A stretch of 60,986 nucleotides of DNA from Roseibium marinum. GTDB lineage: Bacteria > Pseudomonadota > Alphaproteobacteria > Rhizobiales > Stappiaceae. Location of the stretch: positions 1 to 60,986 of the forward strand of contig NZ_PPCN01000022.1 in assembly GCF_002906165.1 (NCBI RefSeq), given 5' to 3'. The notes below the pieces were generated by a model. It searched no databases. It was not told the origin of the DNA and was given only the letters and a program-made list of their open reading frames with translations. Every line of letters starts with the position of its first letter. The stretch's first letter is position 1. The position numbers and the translations under genes are program-made. This document shows positions 34,584 through 44,790 of this stretch, one piece after another.

Positions 34584-35156
34584 ATCTTCATCACGTACAC
34601 GCATTATCGTCTGGCGACTTGTGCCAAATTTCCTAGCTATGGCGGACACGCTTATCCCTTGGGCGAGATCGTCGCGGACCTCTTGCTTCTTCGGTTCGCT
34701 GAGAGCCGCTGGCCGTCCAAGAGTCCTTCCTTCCGACATGGCACGTTTGAGACCGGATTGCGTCCGCTCAACCAGCAAATCCCGCTCGAACTGGGCTACG
34801 GCATTAAGCACGTTCATGGTCATCGTGCCGGCGGAGCTCGTGAGATCAACCCCACCAAGTGCTAGACAGTAGACACGCAGCCCTTCGTCGGCCAATGCCT
34901 TGACCGTCGAGCTGACGTCTATGGCGTCCCGGCCAAGGCGATCGAGTTTCGTCACAATGAGAATGTCGCCAGGTTCCAGACGGTTCACCAGTCGAGAGAA
35001 TTCCGGACGTTGCACGATCGGTACACTTCCGGAAATCGTCTCGGTCACGATCCGGTGGTCTTCGACGTGAAACCCAGCCGTCCTGATTTCTTCAATCTGG
35101 TTTTTCGTCGTCTGTCCGGTCGTTGACACACGGGCATAGGCGAAGGTGCGCGACAT
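34566..35156 (-). CDS. tnpR: Serine resolvase of a Tn3-family transposon
   Basis: A 196-residue serine recombinase that resolves Tn3-type cointegrates at res. The catalytic serine is in AYARVSTTGQ (residue 11), the domain continues with DRLGRDAIDV and a C-terminal helix-turn-helix SVSAIARKFGTSRQTI reads res. Length fits resolvases. It is divergent from the transposase gene, with the res region in between. It appears intact although the transposase is not. Confidence 0.92.
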   Translation of the reverse strand: MSRTFAYARVSTTGQTTKNQIEEIRTAGFHVEDHRIVTETISGSVPIVQRPEFSRLVNRLEPGDILIVTKLDRLGRDAIDVSSTVKALADEGLRVYCLALGGVDLTSSAGTMTMNVLNAVAQFERDLLVERTQSGLKRAMSEGRTLGRPAALSEPKKQEVRDDLAQGISVSAIARKFGTSRQTIMRVRDEDSSKRN

Positions 35157-35309
35157 ATCGTCAATCCTGTCCGAAAAGACTGTTCAAATTATCTGCCTGT
35201 CCAGAATGCTGTCAAGGTAATTTGTGGACAGGCTGTTTTAGCCCTGTACGCAATCGGACGTTTTCGGACACAGACGTAGGCCATCGACTTGCACAGTATG
35301 GAGTGAAAG
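35157..35309. other. Probable res site of the Tn3-family element
   Basis: Two nested inverted repeats lie between tnpR and tnpA. The outer pair is TGTCCGAAAA (35168-35177) and TTTTCGGACA (35261-35270); the inner pair is GCCTGTCC (35195-35202) and GGACAGGC (35226-35233). This is the usual place for the resolvase subsites, which also act as promoter-operators for both genes. Confidence 0.6.
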
Positions 35310-38287
35310 ATGGCCCGGCGGATGCTTCTCAAGATTCAGGAGCGACAAGAACTATTCGATGTCCCGACCGACGAAGACAGCCTGATCCATCATTATTCCC
35401 TGTCACCAGCCGACCGGCTTGAAATCGAGCTTCGCAGAAGAGAACACAATCGGCTCGGTTTCGCGATGCAGCTTTGCGTAATGCGCCATCTGGGCCGGGT
35501 ACTCTCGGTCAACGAAGCTCCGCCAAAGGCAGTGCTCAACTATATTGCCGAACAGGTTGGAGCCGATCCCGCTTCATTTGAACGGTATGCCCGGCGCGAG
35601 GAAACGCGCAGCAATCACATCACACACTTGCTTGGTTATCTTGGAATGAGGAGTGCGACCGCCCAGGATCGCCGAGCGGCATTGTTGGCTGCGATGCAGG
35701 CTGCTTCTGCAACCGACAAAGGCTTGCCAATCGCGAATGCCATCATCGCAACGTTTCGCGAACGCCGCGTGTTGTTGCCTGTGGCGAATGTCATTGAACG
35801 TTTGGGATTGCTGGCACGAACCATCGCGCGCCGTCGTGCTGAAGCCGCCCTGATCTCAGACCTAACACCGGAGACACTGGAGACTCTCGACGGTCTGCTG
35901 ACCGTCGATCCGGCGATCAGCCAGACCCGCCTTCACTGGTTGAAGTCAGCTCCGGACGCCCCGGGTGCGATGAACCTAGTCGGATTGACAGAGCGCATCG
36001 CGTTTCCGCGCTCGCTTGGCATCGATCCCCAATTGCAGGCTCGTATTCCGTCTGGACGTTGGGACCAGATGGTTCGTGAAGGAGATGCCACGCCGGCTTG
36101 GCTTGCCAACGACTTTACCGCCAGTCGTCGGCGAGCGACACTCGTGGTGCAGGTCATCAAGCTTGGCCAGAAACTCACCGACGACGCGATGACCATGTTC
36201 ATCAAATTGCTCGGCCGATTGTTCTCAAAGGCCAACAACCGCAAAAAGCAGCGCCATATGAACACCCGTGCTGAAACATCGAAAGCATTGCGCCTGTTCC
36301 TCGACACGATCGTGGCCTTGCAGGCAGCTAACGATACAGGTGAAGATGCGATCGACACATTGAACCGGCAGGTCGGCTAGTACCGGCTACTGCAAATCAA
36401 GCCAGGTCTCGAAGCCATCGTCGAAAGCTACAGCACTTCCCCGTTAGCGCTGGCGGCCGAGCAATACGGTAACCTTAGCAAATATGCGGCAGCTTTCCTC
36501 CAAACATTTTCTTTCCAGTCACGCCGTCGGCACGATCCGTTGTTGGCCGCAATAGAAGCCCTCCGATCGCTTTATGCCGAAAGTAGGCGCGTTCTTCCTG
36601 ACCGCGTCCCGGTTGCCCATCTTTCAAAGTCGGACAGGAAGCTGATCTTCGAGAAAGGAAAGCCGGATCGCCGGCTTTATGAGATTGCGACGCTCGCTCA
36701 ATTGCGTGATCGGCTCAGATCCCGCGATGTCTGGGTCGAAGGCAGCCGGGCCTTGCGGCCGATCGATGAACATCTGATGTCAAAGTCCACTTTTGTCGCT
36801 CTCAAGGAGGAAGACAAACTGGGTCTCGGTGTGCAGAGAGACGGCGAGGCGTGGCTGGCCGAGGTCCAGCAAATGATGGACTTCAACCTCAAACGGCTGG
36901 CGTATCGTGCCCGCAATGGAAAGCTCGAAGGCGTCAGGCTCGAGGCGGGAACCTTGATCGTGAGGCCGCATTCCAGGGATGTTCCCGCTGCGGCTGAAGA
37001 TCTGAACGCAGAAATCTCCGAAATGTATCCGCTTGTGGAAATTCCTGACCTGCTCCGGGAAGTGCATGAATGGACCGGCTTTGCCGACCAGTTCTCCCAT
37101 GTTCGAACGGGTGACGTTCCTCAGAACCTATAGGCGATGTTAGCCGGCGTTCTCGCGGACGGGACGAATCTCGGACCGAAACGCATGTGGCCGGAGCTTC
37201 AAAAGGGATCAGCGCCCACTAGATCGGCTGGATGCGCTCCTTCCATGCTCGGTCCGAAACTTATCGCGCCGCGCAAGCCTGCGTGACCGACGCACATACG
37301 CTTCATCCGCATTCGCGTCTCTGGGGTGACGGCACGACAGCGTCTTCCGATGGGCAGTTCTTTCGGGCTAGCGACCGGGCCGCAAAGCGCGGCGACATCA
37401 ACCTGCACTACGGAAGCGAACCGGGCACGAAATTCTACAGTGGACTTTCAGATCAGTACGGCTACTTCAGCATCCTGCCGATCAGCCCCACCGAGAGCGA
37501 GGCCGTCTATGTCCTGGACGGATTGTTTGACCATGACACCATTCTCGAGATCGAGGAACTGTTCACCGATACCGGCGGCGCCAGCGATCAGGTCTTCGGA
37601 CTGTTCCCTTTTGTCGGCAAACGCTTCGCTCCCCGGCTACGCAACATCAAGGACCGGAAATTCCATACCTTCGAAAGGGCCGATACCTACCCGGCATTGG
37701 CCAATCATATTGGCACTCCGATCAACACCACGCTCATTCTCGAGAATTGGGACGATCTCCTGCGCTTGGGCGCGTCGGTCACCACGCGAGCCGTCGCGCC
37801 GTCAAACATATTCAAGATGTTTGCAACCTCGTCGAAAGCCAATGACCTGGCCAAGGCTGTCCGCGAGATCGGTCGCATCGAACGGACGCTGTTCATGATC
37901 GAATGGTATTCGAGCCAATCGCTCCGCCGGCGGTGCCAGGCTGGTCTCAACAAGGGGGAGGCCGCCCATAAGCTCAAGCGTGCCGTCTTCTTCCACGAAC
38001 GCGGCGAAATCCGTGACCGCTCTTATGACAGCCAGGCGTTCCCGGCCTCCGGGCTCAACCTGGTCGTCAGTGCCATCGTGCACTGGAACACCGTCTATCT
38101 CAGCCGGGCAGCAGCTCATCTGCGCCAGCAGGGCCGGAATATTCCCGATGATGTGCTAAAACACATCTCACCGCTCAGTTGGGAGCATATCAATCTGACG
38201 GGCATTTATTCCTGGGACACGGAACAACAAATACCTGAAGGCTTCAGGACGTTGCGGCTCCCCGGAAATATCCTCCGGGCTGCATGA
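35310..38287 (+). pseudogene. tnpA: Tn3-family transposase, broken
   Basis: Together the pieces cover a normal Tn3-type transposase of about 990 residues. N-terminal part: 35310-36377. An in-frame TAG at 36378 stands where relatives have the tryptophan of a GWYRLL-like motif. The same frame continues to a second TAG at 37131. Near 37188 a two-base TG duplication shifts the frame, and a third TAG follows at 37220 in the position of a glutamine (SAH-stop-IGW). The C-terminal part (37232-38287) with the catalytic blocks LWGDGTTASSDGQFF and NKGEAAHKLKRAVFFHERGE is otherwise well preserved. Four lesions with good flanking conservation mean recent inactivation. Confidence 0.92.
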
Positions 38288-38306
38288 TGTTCACAATCCG
38301 TTCGAG

Positions 38307-38345
38307 CTTAGCGCAGGATTTTATGCAGATCTTGTTCTGACCCCC
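38307..38345. repeat. Right terminal inverted repeat of the Tn3-family element
   Basis: Read from outside in, the sequence starts GGGGGTCAGAACAAGATC and ends GCGCTAAG, the GGGGTC...TAAG pattern of Tn3-family ends, 20 bases after the transposase stop. The partner end was not found by eye to the left of the resolvase. Confidence 0.65.
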
Positions 38346-38412
38346 ATGGGGGAAGGGGCACGGCGAGAGAAGGTCAACGTGCTGTGAAAGATCCAGAATG
38401 TGCGGGTAGTTG

Positions 38413-39288
38413 TTACCGGGCTTCGCGCGTCAGTTCGTCGTGTCGGAGCTCGCTCGGCGGATGGGTGCGCATGAGCCAGTCGGAGAACTTGTCGCCCGGC
38501 AGTTCGCTCACGTTCGAAATGTCATCCAGAAACTCCGATATCCCGACGCTGTTCATCAGCTTTCCCGCAAACCTGTCGGCCTGGTACTCCTGAAACTGTG
38601 ACGTGGACCCGTTCAGGAAATGCGCGATGTCGCACGGAAGCCTGAAGACGACCGTCGCCAGTGTGAAGATCAGGCCAATGATCGGAATGCGGTTGATGGT
38701 GGTGTTGGCGAGGCCAACGCCGAGATTCACCGGCAAGGTCAGGTAGTGCAGGAGCATGTTGGTCCTGGTATCCCAATTTCGCAGGTGCCCGATCTCATGG
38801 GCCGCAACGCCGGCCAGGCGCTCGATGCCTGCCTGGGTGTCGCCATACTTGTGCAGGATGCCCTTCGTGAAGCACACCCGGTTATGCGCGTAGGCGATGG
38901 CATTGATTTCGCCGATGTCCTGAACCCGCCAAACGATCTGGGGCAGTTTGATCCCGCTCTTTTTTGCACAGTCTTCCAGAACGGCTTCGACCTTGGCGAC
39001 GAGTTCTTTTTCGCGCTGAGACAGTCTGCGTGTCGAAAAACGAATGTCGAAGGCGCTGGCGGCGAAAGACGGCACGTAGGCAACGAAAACGGCCGGCGCC
39101 ACAGCGATAGCCAGGGATACGGCGAAGAACTGCCAATCTTCTATTAGTATCGGCCTGTAAAAGAGTGTGCAGGGGACATTGATTAGTGCAATTGAAAACG
39201 CGGTAATCAGAAAGGCGGAAGTCATACCCGCGCAAAGTGCTAGCAGCCGCGTTCCCTCAATAACTGCAACCCTGAATACGGGGTTCAT
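38413..39288 (-). CDS. M48-family zinc metalloprotease, membrane-bound
   Basis: A 291-residue HtpX-like protease. Two hydrophobic segments lie in the first 75 residues. The zinc motif HEIGH is in AAHEIGHLRNWD, and a downstream glutamate ligand is in EYQADRFAG. Two further hydrophobic stretches lie between them. The family degrades damaged membrane proteins. It stands alone between the Tn3 end and the second repC; its link to plasmid functions is unclear. Confidence 0.85.
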   Translation of the reverse strand: MNPVFRVAVIEGTRLLALCAGMTSAFLITAFSIALINVPCTLFYRPILIEDWQFFAVSLAIAVAPAVFVAYVPSFAASAFDIRFSTRRLSQREKELVAKVEAVLEDCAKKSGIKLPQIVWRVQDIGEINAIAYAHNRVCFTKGILHKYGDTQAGIERLAGVAAHEIGHLRNWDTRTNMLLHYLTLPVNLGVGLANTTINRIPIIGLIFTLATVVFRLPCDIAHFLNGSTSQFQEYQADRFAGKLMNSVGISEFLDDISNVSELPGDKFSDWLMRTHPPSELRHDELTREAR

Positions 39289-39813
39289 CTTTTGGCTCTC
39301 CTTTTGACCAGGGGGGTTCTATCAATGATTGCAATGTCCAACAAGTAATTACAGTATTATTTTCTGGAAAATAATGAAAAGACATAGAGATATATTGGTG
39401 AAGGTAAATAATTAGAATTTGACCGTTCGTGTACGTTCTTATTTGTTTTAGTACAATTTAATATTCCTTCACAGAAAAGTTGCAAAAAAAGCTCTGGCGT
39501 TGTCAAACAAAATTGAAACACACTCCGAATATTGCCACTCCTAAGGACGCAGGGTTGCTGAACTGATTCGCTGCAAGTCAACGCTTCAATTTGGTGATTT
39601 TGAATGGAATTGGACACAAAAGGCCCCGTTTAGGGGCCTGAAATGGAAACCCCTAGACCCGACAAGTCGGATCCAGGGGGGAGCCTTACCTAAGTAAGTC
39701 TAGAACGCTGGTTTTGTAGCTCCCCCAGACAATTTGACAAGCCAGGCCGCAATTTTTGCGGGCGGATTTCTATTGTCTATCCACAACCACAGGGTAGGGG
39801 GACGGAGCTGGAC
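39289..39813. promoter_or_regulatory. Leader of the second repC with antisense terminator and competing hairpins
   Basis: The first 300 bases (39300-39600) are AT-rich with no gene. Then three structures follow. The first is a minus-strand terminator at 39621-39639 (AGGCCCC/GGGGCCT followed on that strand by TTTTG). The second is a hairpin in which CCCCT 39650-39654 pairs with AGGGG 39675-39679 around an inner CCGAC/GTCGG stem. The third is an alternative stem in which GGGGGAGC 39677-39684 pairs with GCTCCCCC 39719-39726. The last two share bases and exclude each other, as in RNA-controlled attenuators of RepC plasmids. Confidence 0.65.
39621..39639 (-). terminator. Probable antisense-RNA terminator before the second repC
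   Basis: A seven-base-pair GC stem AGGCCCC/GGGGCCT with a five-base loop is followed on the minus strand by TTTTGTG. The placement mirrors the antisense terminator between repB and repC at 2857-2875. Confidence 0.6.
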
Positions 39814-41172
39814 TTGAGCAAGTTGGAATACCCGTCGCATCCGGATTGGATTGACGCTGCAGAAGCCGCAAAACACCGCCGCGCGTTTTCATCGGGGATC
39901 CTCGTCCCCTCGATCAGTCTGCCAAAAGGCAAGACCAAAATCGACGTGATCAAGGCTCTCAAACGGGCGCGTCGCGCGCTCGACATCAAGCCGGCTGTTC
40001 TCGCTTACCTTGAGCATCAGATTTGCATGACCCAGGCCGAGGACTGGGAGCAGGGGGCGACACCGGTCGCCTTCTCCCAGGTCAAGACCCTTGCGGCGCA
40101 CTTCGATGTCGAGGAACGCACGATCCGAAACTACGAATCCAGTCTTGCCCGCAAGGGCCTCATTCTCTGGAACGATTCCGGAAACCACCGGCGATATGCC
40201 AAGCGCGACGAGACCGGAAAACTCGTCGATGCTTACGGCATTGTGCTCACGCCTCTGATCGAACGTTTTGCGGACATCGAAAAGATGGGCGAGGCGGATG
40301 CGGCTGACCTTCAATTGCGCAGCTCCGAAATCGGCCGCATCAGATCCTTGCGCCGTGTTCTGAGCTATCTGGCGGAGCACGCTCATGCCCATGACCTCAG
40401 CGCAGACGTAACCTGTGCGGCAGAAAAGCTCTTACAACGGATCCCTTGCCGGAGCTTCAGCAAGAAGGCCTGGCCGACGATTGCAGTGTGTTCTCTTCGT
40501 TTGGAGTTGGAGGACCAAATTGCGCGCCTGAAACATGCTTTGACCAGCGTTCTCGATCAAGAAATTTCCGCCCAGGCGGAACAGGGTTTCCGGCGCCAAT
40601 ATACGGAAGATACAAGGCAAAATCCCGTAGGGACTTGTAGTGGAGAACGGACATCGCCGGACGGCGGTGAAGTTATCGGGCAAACGGAGCCCGCTAACGC
40701 GGGCGGCATGGAAAAGGGCAGTAGGGAGCGGGCACAAGGCCCCGATGTTCCCACACGTGCGCAGGACAGTCAGGATACCGACAGGTCCTGCGGCGCGACC
40801 GGGATCGAGCATATACGCTTCGATCAGGTGACCGATGTTGCCAGCGAACTCATGCGCGAGCTGATTGCGGGAGAGGCCGGGCAGGGGAGGGGAAATTGGT
40901 CCTCCCTGGACAGGGCCGCCGCCACCGCTGCTGCCTGGATCGGCGTCAGCCCGAGCCTGTGGGCCAATTTGCGGGGGGAGATCGGCTCGGCCGCGGCCGC
41001 CGTCTCAATCGTCCTCGTGGAACGGCGCATGACCGACCCCGACAATCCCATCTCCAGTCCCGGCGGTTATCTGCGCGGCATGCTCGCCAAGGCGGGCAGG
41101 GGACAGCTCCACCTTCACAGATCCGTCTTCGGGCTCTTGAAGCAGGCCCAGCCGGAAAGCGGTCTGACCTGA
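39814..41172 (+). CDS. repC: Second RepC-type replication initiator
   Basis: A 452-residue RepC-family initiator without repA or repB beside it. It has the winged-helix block VKTLAAHFDVEERTIRNYES, a long variable and polar middle (about residues 255-345) and the conserved end RRMTDP...SSPGGYLRGMLAKAGRGQLHLHRS, broken here because of length, which parallels the C-terminus of the RepC at 3060. The start is TTG 39814 with GGAG about seven bases before it. The two proteins are clearly distinct in sequence, so this is a separate replicon and not a duplication. Confidence 0.88.
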   Translation: MSKLEYPSHPDWIDAAEAAKHRRAFSSGILVPSISLPKGKTKIDVIKALKRARRALDIKPAVLAYLEHQICMTQAEDWEQGATPVAFSQVKTLAAHFDVEERTIRNYESSLARKGLILWNDSGNHRRYAKRDETGKLVDAYGIVLTPLIERFADIEKMGEADAADLQLRSSEIGRIRSLRRVLSYLAEHAHAHDLSADVTCAAEKLLQRIPCRSFSKKAWPTIAVCSLRLELEDQIARLKHALTSVLDQEISAQAEQGFRRQYTEDTRQNPVGTCSGERTSPDGGEVIGQTEPANAGGMEKGSRERAQGPDVPTRAQDSQDTDRSCGATGIEHIRFDQVTDVASELMRELIAGEAGQGRGNWSSLDRAAATAAAWIGVSPSLWANLRGEIGSAAAAVSIVLVERRMTDPDNPISSPGGYLRGMLAKAGRGQLHLHRSVFGLLKQAQPESGLT

Positions 41173-41370
41173 TGGTCAGGCTGATACGCGGCGCGCGGCG
41201 GACTGGCGTTCCGCCAGACAAATTCCGAGGGCAGGGGGCTCGCCCCCACGGCCTGTCAAGGCTGCCCGATGCCGGCGGCCGGTAACCCGGCCGACCTTGA
41301 CAGACCGTTCCCCCGTTCCGGCGACGGAACAAATGAAATCCAGCTCCCAAAACACGAGGACCGTGAACTT

Positions 41371-41811
41371 ATGAGAAAATTTCTGATCGCATCATGCGCT
41401 GCTGCCTTCCTGGCGGCATGTCAGACCACCGATGGCGGAACCACATTCTCCCAGGCGAACAAGCCTACCGTCGTAACATCCAAGAACGTGGCGGCCGCCA
41501 AAGCCGCTTCAAAGGCCATTTTCACGAGGCCGACGCTTGGCTTCAAGGTTGCCCGTGAAACGGACAACAAGGCGCTGTTCAACAAGACGCTCCCGACCAA
41601 CGTCAACGACAACAACCCGCTGAAGGACCGGACCAAGGGCGCGCCGGTTTCCTTCCTTGAACTCACGTTCCAGGCCGAGGGCGGCAAAACCCGGGTGACG
41701 GGCGACTACTGGCTTGTGCTGAACCCGAAGGAGGCACACAAGGATATTTTCAATTTGCTCGCGACGCCGGACGGGGCTCGCTTGCAAAAGAAGCTAAACG
41801 AGTTGCGTTGA
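41371..41811 (+). CDS. Small lipoprotein, unknown function
   Basis: A 146-residue protein with a lipoprotein signal: MRKFLIASCAAAFLAAC, the cysteine at 17 being the lipid site. The rest has no domain I recognise; it contains EL-type strands (SFLELTFQAEGGKTRVTG) suggesting a beta-rich fold, and an alanine-rich linker after the cysteine. It lies downstream of the second repC and ends before a strong terminator. Confidence 0.65.
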   Translation: MRKFLIASCAAAFLAACQTTDGGTTFSQANKPTVVTSKNVAAAKAASKAIFTRPTLGFKVARETDNKALFNKTLPTNVNDNNPLKDRTKGAPVSFLELTFQAEGGKTRVTGDYWLVLNPKEAHKDIFNLLATPDGARLQKKLNELR

Positions 41812-41860
41812 CCGCCAGGCGCTGCAAACCCAAAATTTGCTTTGGGAATCCTGGACCAAT

Positions 41861-41905
41861 AACCCCGCGAGCGCCTACGGACGCTGGCGGGGTTTCATTT
41901 TGTTC
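41861..41905 (+). terminator. Rho-independent terminator after the lipoprotein gene
   Basis: AACCCCGC (41861-41868) with GAGCG pairs with CGCTGGCGGGGTT (ending 41894), followed by TTTCATTTTG. It separates the lipoprotein gene from the convergent XRE gene and may act on both strands. Confidence 0.7.
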
Positions 41906-41911
41906 AACCGC

Positions 41912-42868
41912 CTAGCGATTTTCCTGTTTTTGCGCGTCGTTTTCGTATTCTTTCAACATGCTCTTGTGCACGTCGATGATGTCGAGCAACGGAAAGTCAA
42001 TCAGCGCGATATTGGTGAACGGGAAGAACGATTCAAACTCGCCAAATTGATGGGACAGTTCAAATGCGGCCGGGGGCTCTCCTGCGTCCTCGTCAATCGC
42101 GTCTATCGCATCGTAGGCATTTTGCTCCTCCACCCAATAGGTGGTTTCGTTGCCGTCGATGTCGAAGATGCGGGTGCTATGGACAAGGTCTAATGCACTC
42201 TCTCGGTCAAGATCTTTTTCAGAGACAAAGGCAGCGATGGCAGACCGGTACTTTTCGGAAGTGCCCGTGTGCCAGGCCTTCTCGTCGTCGCAAGAAGCCC
42301 ATTCCCTAAGGCCGCGGTAAAGCTCAAGAGGCCACCCCGTGATAGCATCGCCGACATCGACGAAATCACCGTTCTCCGGTTCGTCGTTTTCTTCCGCAAG
42401 CAGCCAGATCCGGCGCATTGCTTTCGGGTTCACGATCAGTGCGCGATTGTTGAGCGTTGTGACAGTGAACCACTTCGCTTGGGTTTGAAGGACTTCGCCG
42501 TTCAGGGCGTCTCTGATCTTTTCGCGCTGTGAGGCAGAAATCGGATACCATTTGGTGTGTTTTCGGTCTCTCATTTTCAGACCGAGGTTCCCCCAACAAC
42601 CGTCGAACTCTTCAGCCAGCGCATCCGCATGTGGAATTGAAACGGTGAGCTTGTTGCTCGGGCTTACCCCTTGGAGCCCGAGAATGTCGTCAACGCTGCA
42701 ACCGAAAATCATTGCCATGTCACGTAGCGCATCGATGCCGGGTTCTGTCGCTCCACTCTCCCACCTGGACACGGTCTGTTGTGTCTTGCTGAGCAGTTTC
42801 GCCAAGTCACCTTGGCTCCAGTTCATTTTTTCACGCAGTTCTTTTATCTTCATGTCAGTCTCACGCAT
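41912..42868 (-). CDS. XRE-family transcriptional regulator with a large C-terminal domain
   Basis: A 318-residue protein. Residues 5-65 form a Cro/CI-type helix-turn-helix (WSQGDLAKLLSKTQQTVSRW). The remaining 250 residues are acidic and of no recognised family, with many Trp and Asp/Glu residues and a tail rich in charged residues. A second ATG five codons in (42853) is an equally good start. It stands between the second replicon and the IS next to the defence cassette and could regulate either; no operator was found. Confidence 0.7.
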   Translation of the reverse strand: MRETDMKIKELREKMNWSQGDLAKLLSKTQQTVSRWESGATEPGIDALRDMAMIFGCSVDDILGLQGVSPSNKLTVSIPHADALAEEFDGCWGNLGLKMRDRKHTKWYPISASQREKIRDALNGEVLQTQAKWFTVTTLNNRALIVNPKAMRRIWLLAEENDEPENGDFVDVGDAITGWPLELYRGLREWASCDDEKAWHTGTSEKYRSAIAAFVSEKDLDRESALDLVHSTRIFDIDGNETTYWVEEQNAYDAIDAIDEDAGEPPAAFELSHQFGEFESFFPFTNIALIDFPLLDIIDVHKSMLKEYENDAQKQENR

Positions 42869-43055
42869 TTAATGTGTGCTGTGACACGATTAGCGTGTTT
42901 CTGGAGGGTACGCAATATATGTGTTTTTGCTACGCGATTTTGTTGTTATGCCTGTCGCGACGACCCGCGGCTGCGAACTCGGACGCAACAACATGTTTTT
43001 GGACATGATCCTGGAATCAGCCGTTCGTTGCGCGGTGAGTGAAGGTCTATAGAGG
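42869..43055. other. Spacer between the XRE gene and the IS1182-type element
   Basis: No gene is supported. It should hold the XRE promoter. Short dyads are present but nothing convincing as an operator. Confidence 0.3.
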
Positions 43056-44648
43056 GCGGATACCGTTGAAAAAGTCGATGGTTTTCCGGTTGATCGCTGT
43101 CGGTTCTGATTAGTCCAGGACTTTCCGTCCGGCACTTATGCGCCGGATGCTTCTTATTCAGTGTTGGATGGGTTTCATGTCATGCGATGGCCTCCGTTTG
43201 GGGCGTTCGAGGTCGTCGTTTTGCGAGCTTTCTGAGATTCTGGGCAATCGCGGCGAGGAGGAACTCGTCTTTGGCCCCATTTGGCCCGCGAAGCCTGAGC
43301 CGTGTTAGGTTCAGAATACGCTTAAGGTGCGCGAACAACATCTCGACCTTCTTACGCTTGTTGCGGGAGATCTTGTAGGCTCGCGATTTGCGGGCTGAAC
43401 GGGCAAAATCACGAGCATCTTCATCCGGCTCACGTGTGACCGCCCTTGCGTCCATGTTTGGGCAGCATCTTTGTTTCGACGGGCAGGCCTGACAGTGGGC
43501 CTTTAATGCCCGGTATTTGTAGGTGCCCCCGATCTTCTTGACGCGGTTCGGGTCGGAGTAGTTGCGGCGGAAACGACGCAGGCTATGCCCTTCAGGACAG
43601 ATGTACTGGTCTTTTTCTTCGTCCCACTCGAAGTCGGACCGAGACCAGGTTCCGTCTGAGCGCTCAGCCTTGTCGATGACGGGAATGAAGGGGATTATGC
43701 CTTGCTTCTTGACCAGCCAGCCGAGGTTTTCGGCTGATCCGTAGGCGGTATCCGCGGCGATCCAGTCCGGTTTGATGCCGAAGCGTTTTTCCGTGCGGCC
43801 CAGCATGGTCTTTTAGGCGCCCACTTCCGCTTGGCGAATGGCCCGGGTGGCCTCGACATCCATGATGAGCGAGTTCTCCGTGTCGATCAGGTAATTGGTG
43901 GCGTAGGCAAAGTAGGGCCTGCTTTCCTCCGCCCGTGTCCATTGGGCCGCCGGGTCCGACCTGGCAACGAACTTCGGTTGAGAAGGCGACGCCGCGCCAA
44001 AGGCCGCATCGTCAAGCGTGTCGAGATATTCGCGTGCCGCGCGTGATCCGACCTTGCGGGCAACATCGGCATTCCACTCTGACGCCGGCAGGGACCGTGT
44101 CTTGTTCGCATCCGCCGGGATCAGGCTGGCGTCCACGGCAAAGCCTTCCCCGGAAACAAGGTTTTCCTTCAGGCACCGTTCGACTGTCGCTTCGAAGACG
44201 TGACGAAGCAGATCACTCTCGCGGAATTTGCCATGGCGGTACTTCGAGAAGGTCGAATGGTTCGGGACTTTGCCGTCGAGACCCAGGCGGCAAAACCATC
44301 GATAGGCAAGGTTCAGATGAACTTCGTCACACAGCCGCCGTTCGGATCTGATGCCCATGACATACCCGATCACTAGCATCCGCACGATCAGTTCGGGATC
44401 AATCGAGGGCCTGCCCAGGTGACTGTAGAAGGGCTGCACTTTCGCGCGCATTCCATCGATGTCCAGGAAACGGTCAATCTCACGAAGCATGTGATTGGCA
44501 GGAACGTGGTCCTCAAGATCGAAGTCATAAAACAGCTGAGCAGGTGCCGATTGAGTTCCCATCATGGCCAAATCCCCCAATTTCCTCATACCTGAGTGAA
44601 TCAAGGAACTTCCCGCTCCGCAACAAAGACTTTTTCAACAGTATCGGC
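43056..44648 (-). mobile_element. IS1182-type insertion sequence
   Basis: The element is bounded by imperfect 21-bp ends at 43056-43076 and 44628-44648 (GCGGATACCGTTGAAAAA against GCCGATACTGTTGAAAAA, reading inward). The total of about 1.6 kb and the single minus-strand transposase fit the IS1182 family. A related end lies at 131-153. No convincing target duplication was seen. It sits immediately left of the restriction-SIR2-HerA cassette. Confidence 0.8.
43180..44604 (-). pseudogene. IS1182-type transposase with an in-frame stop
   Basis: The frame encodes a DDE transposase of the IS1182 type. The N-terminal half has SHLGRPSIDPELIVRMLVIG and HSTFSKYR, and the second half has IKPDWIAADTAYGSAENLG and the closing AIAQNLRKLAK. 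A TAA at 43813-43815 interrupts it in the same frame, after RQAEVGA and before KTMLGRTEKRFG. No frameshift is needed to join the parts, so one codon change explains the break. Read-through or recent inactivation are both possible. Confidence 0.85.
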
Positions 44649-44790
44649 GGGGAGCGGACGTTTGCTGGTCATGCGAATATGAACACGACACAAGACCAAA
44701 GCAGACCTCCGAACCTAAATCTCCCCACATTCTTGCTGCACGGCGTTACGGCAACTGCTACCTTCGCGAAAAATATCAGGAAATCTCGAT

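Noticed and set aside
31500..35160. Left terminal repeat of the Tn3-family element
   Set aside because: No match to the GGGGGTCAGAACAAGATC end was found by eye to the left of tnpR; it may be deleted or too diverged.
36378..36380. Pyrrolysine or selenocysteine decoding at TAG codons
   Set aside because: The stops fall in a transposase and a toxin, not in methylamine-type enzymes, and no associated machinery is present; simple mutation is far more likely.
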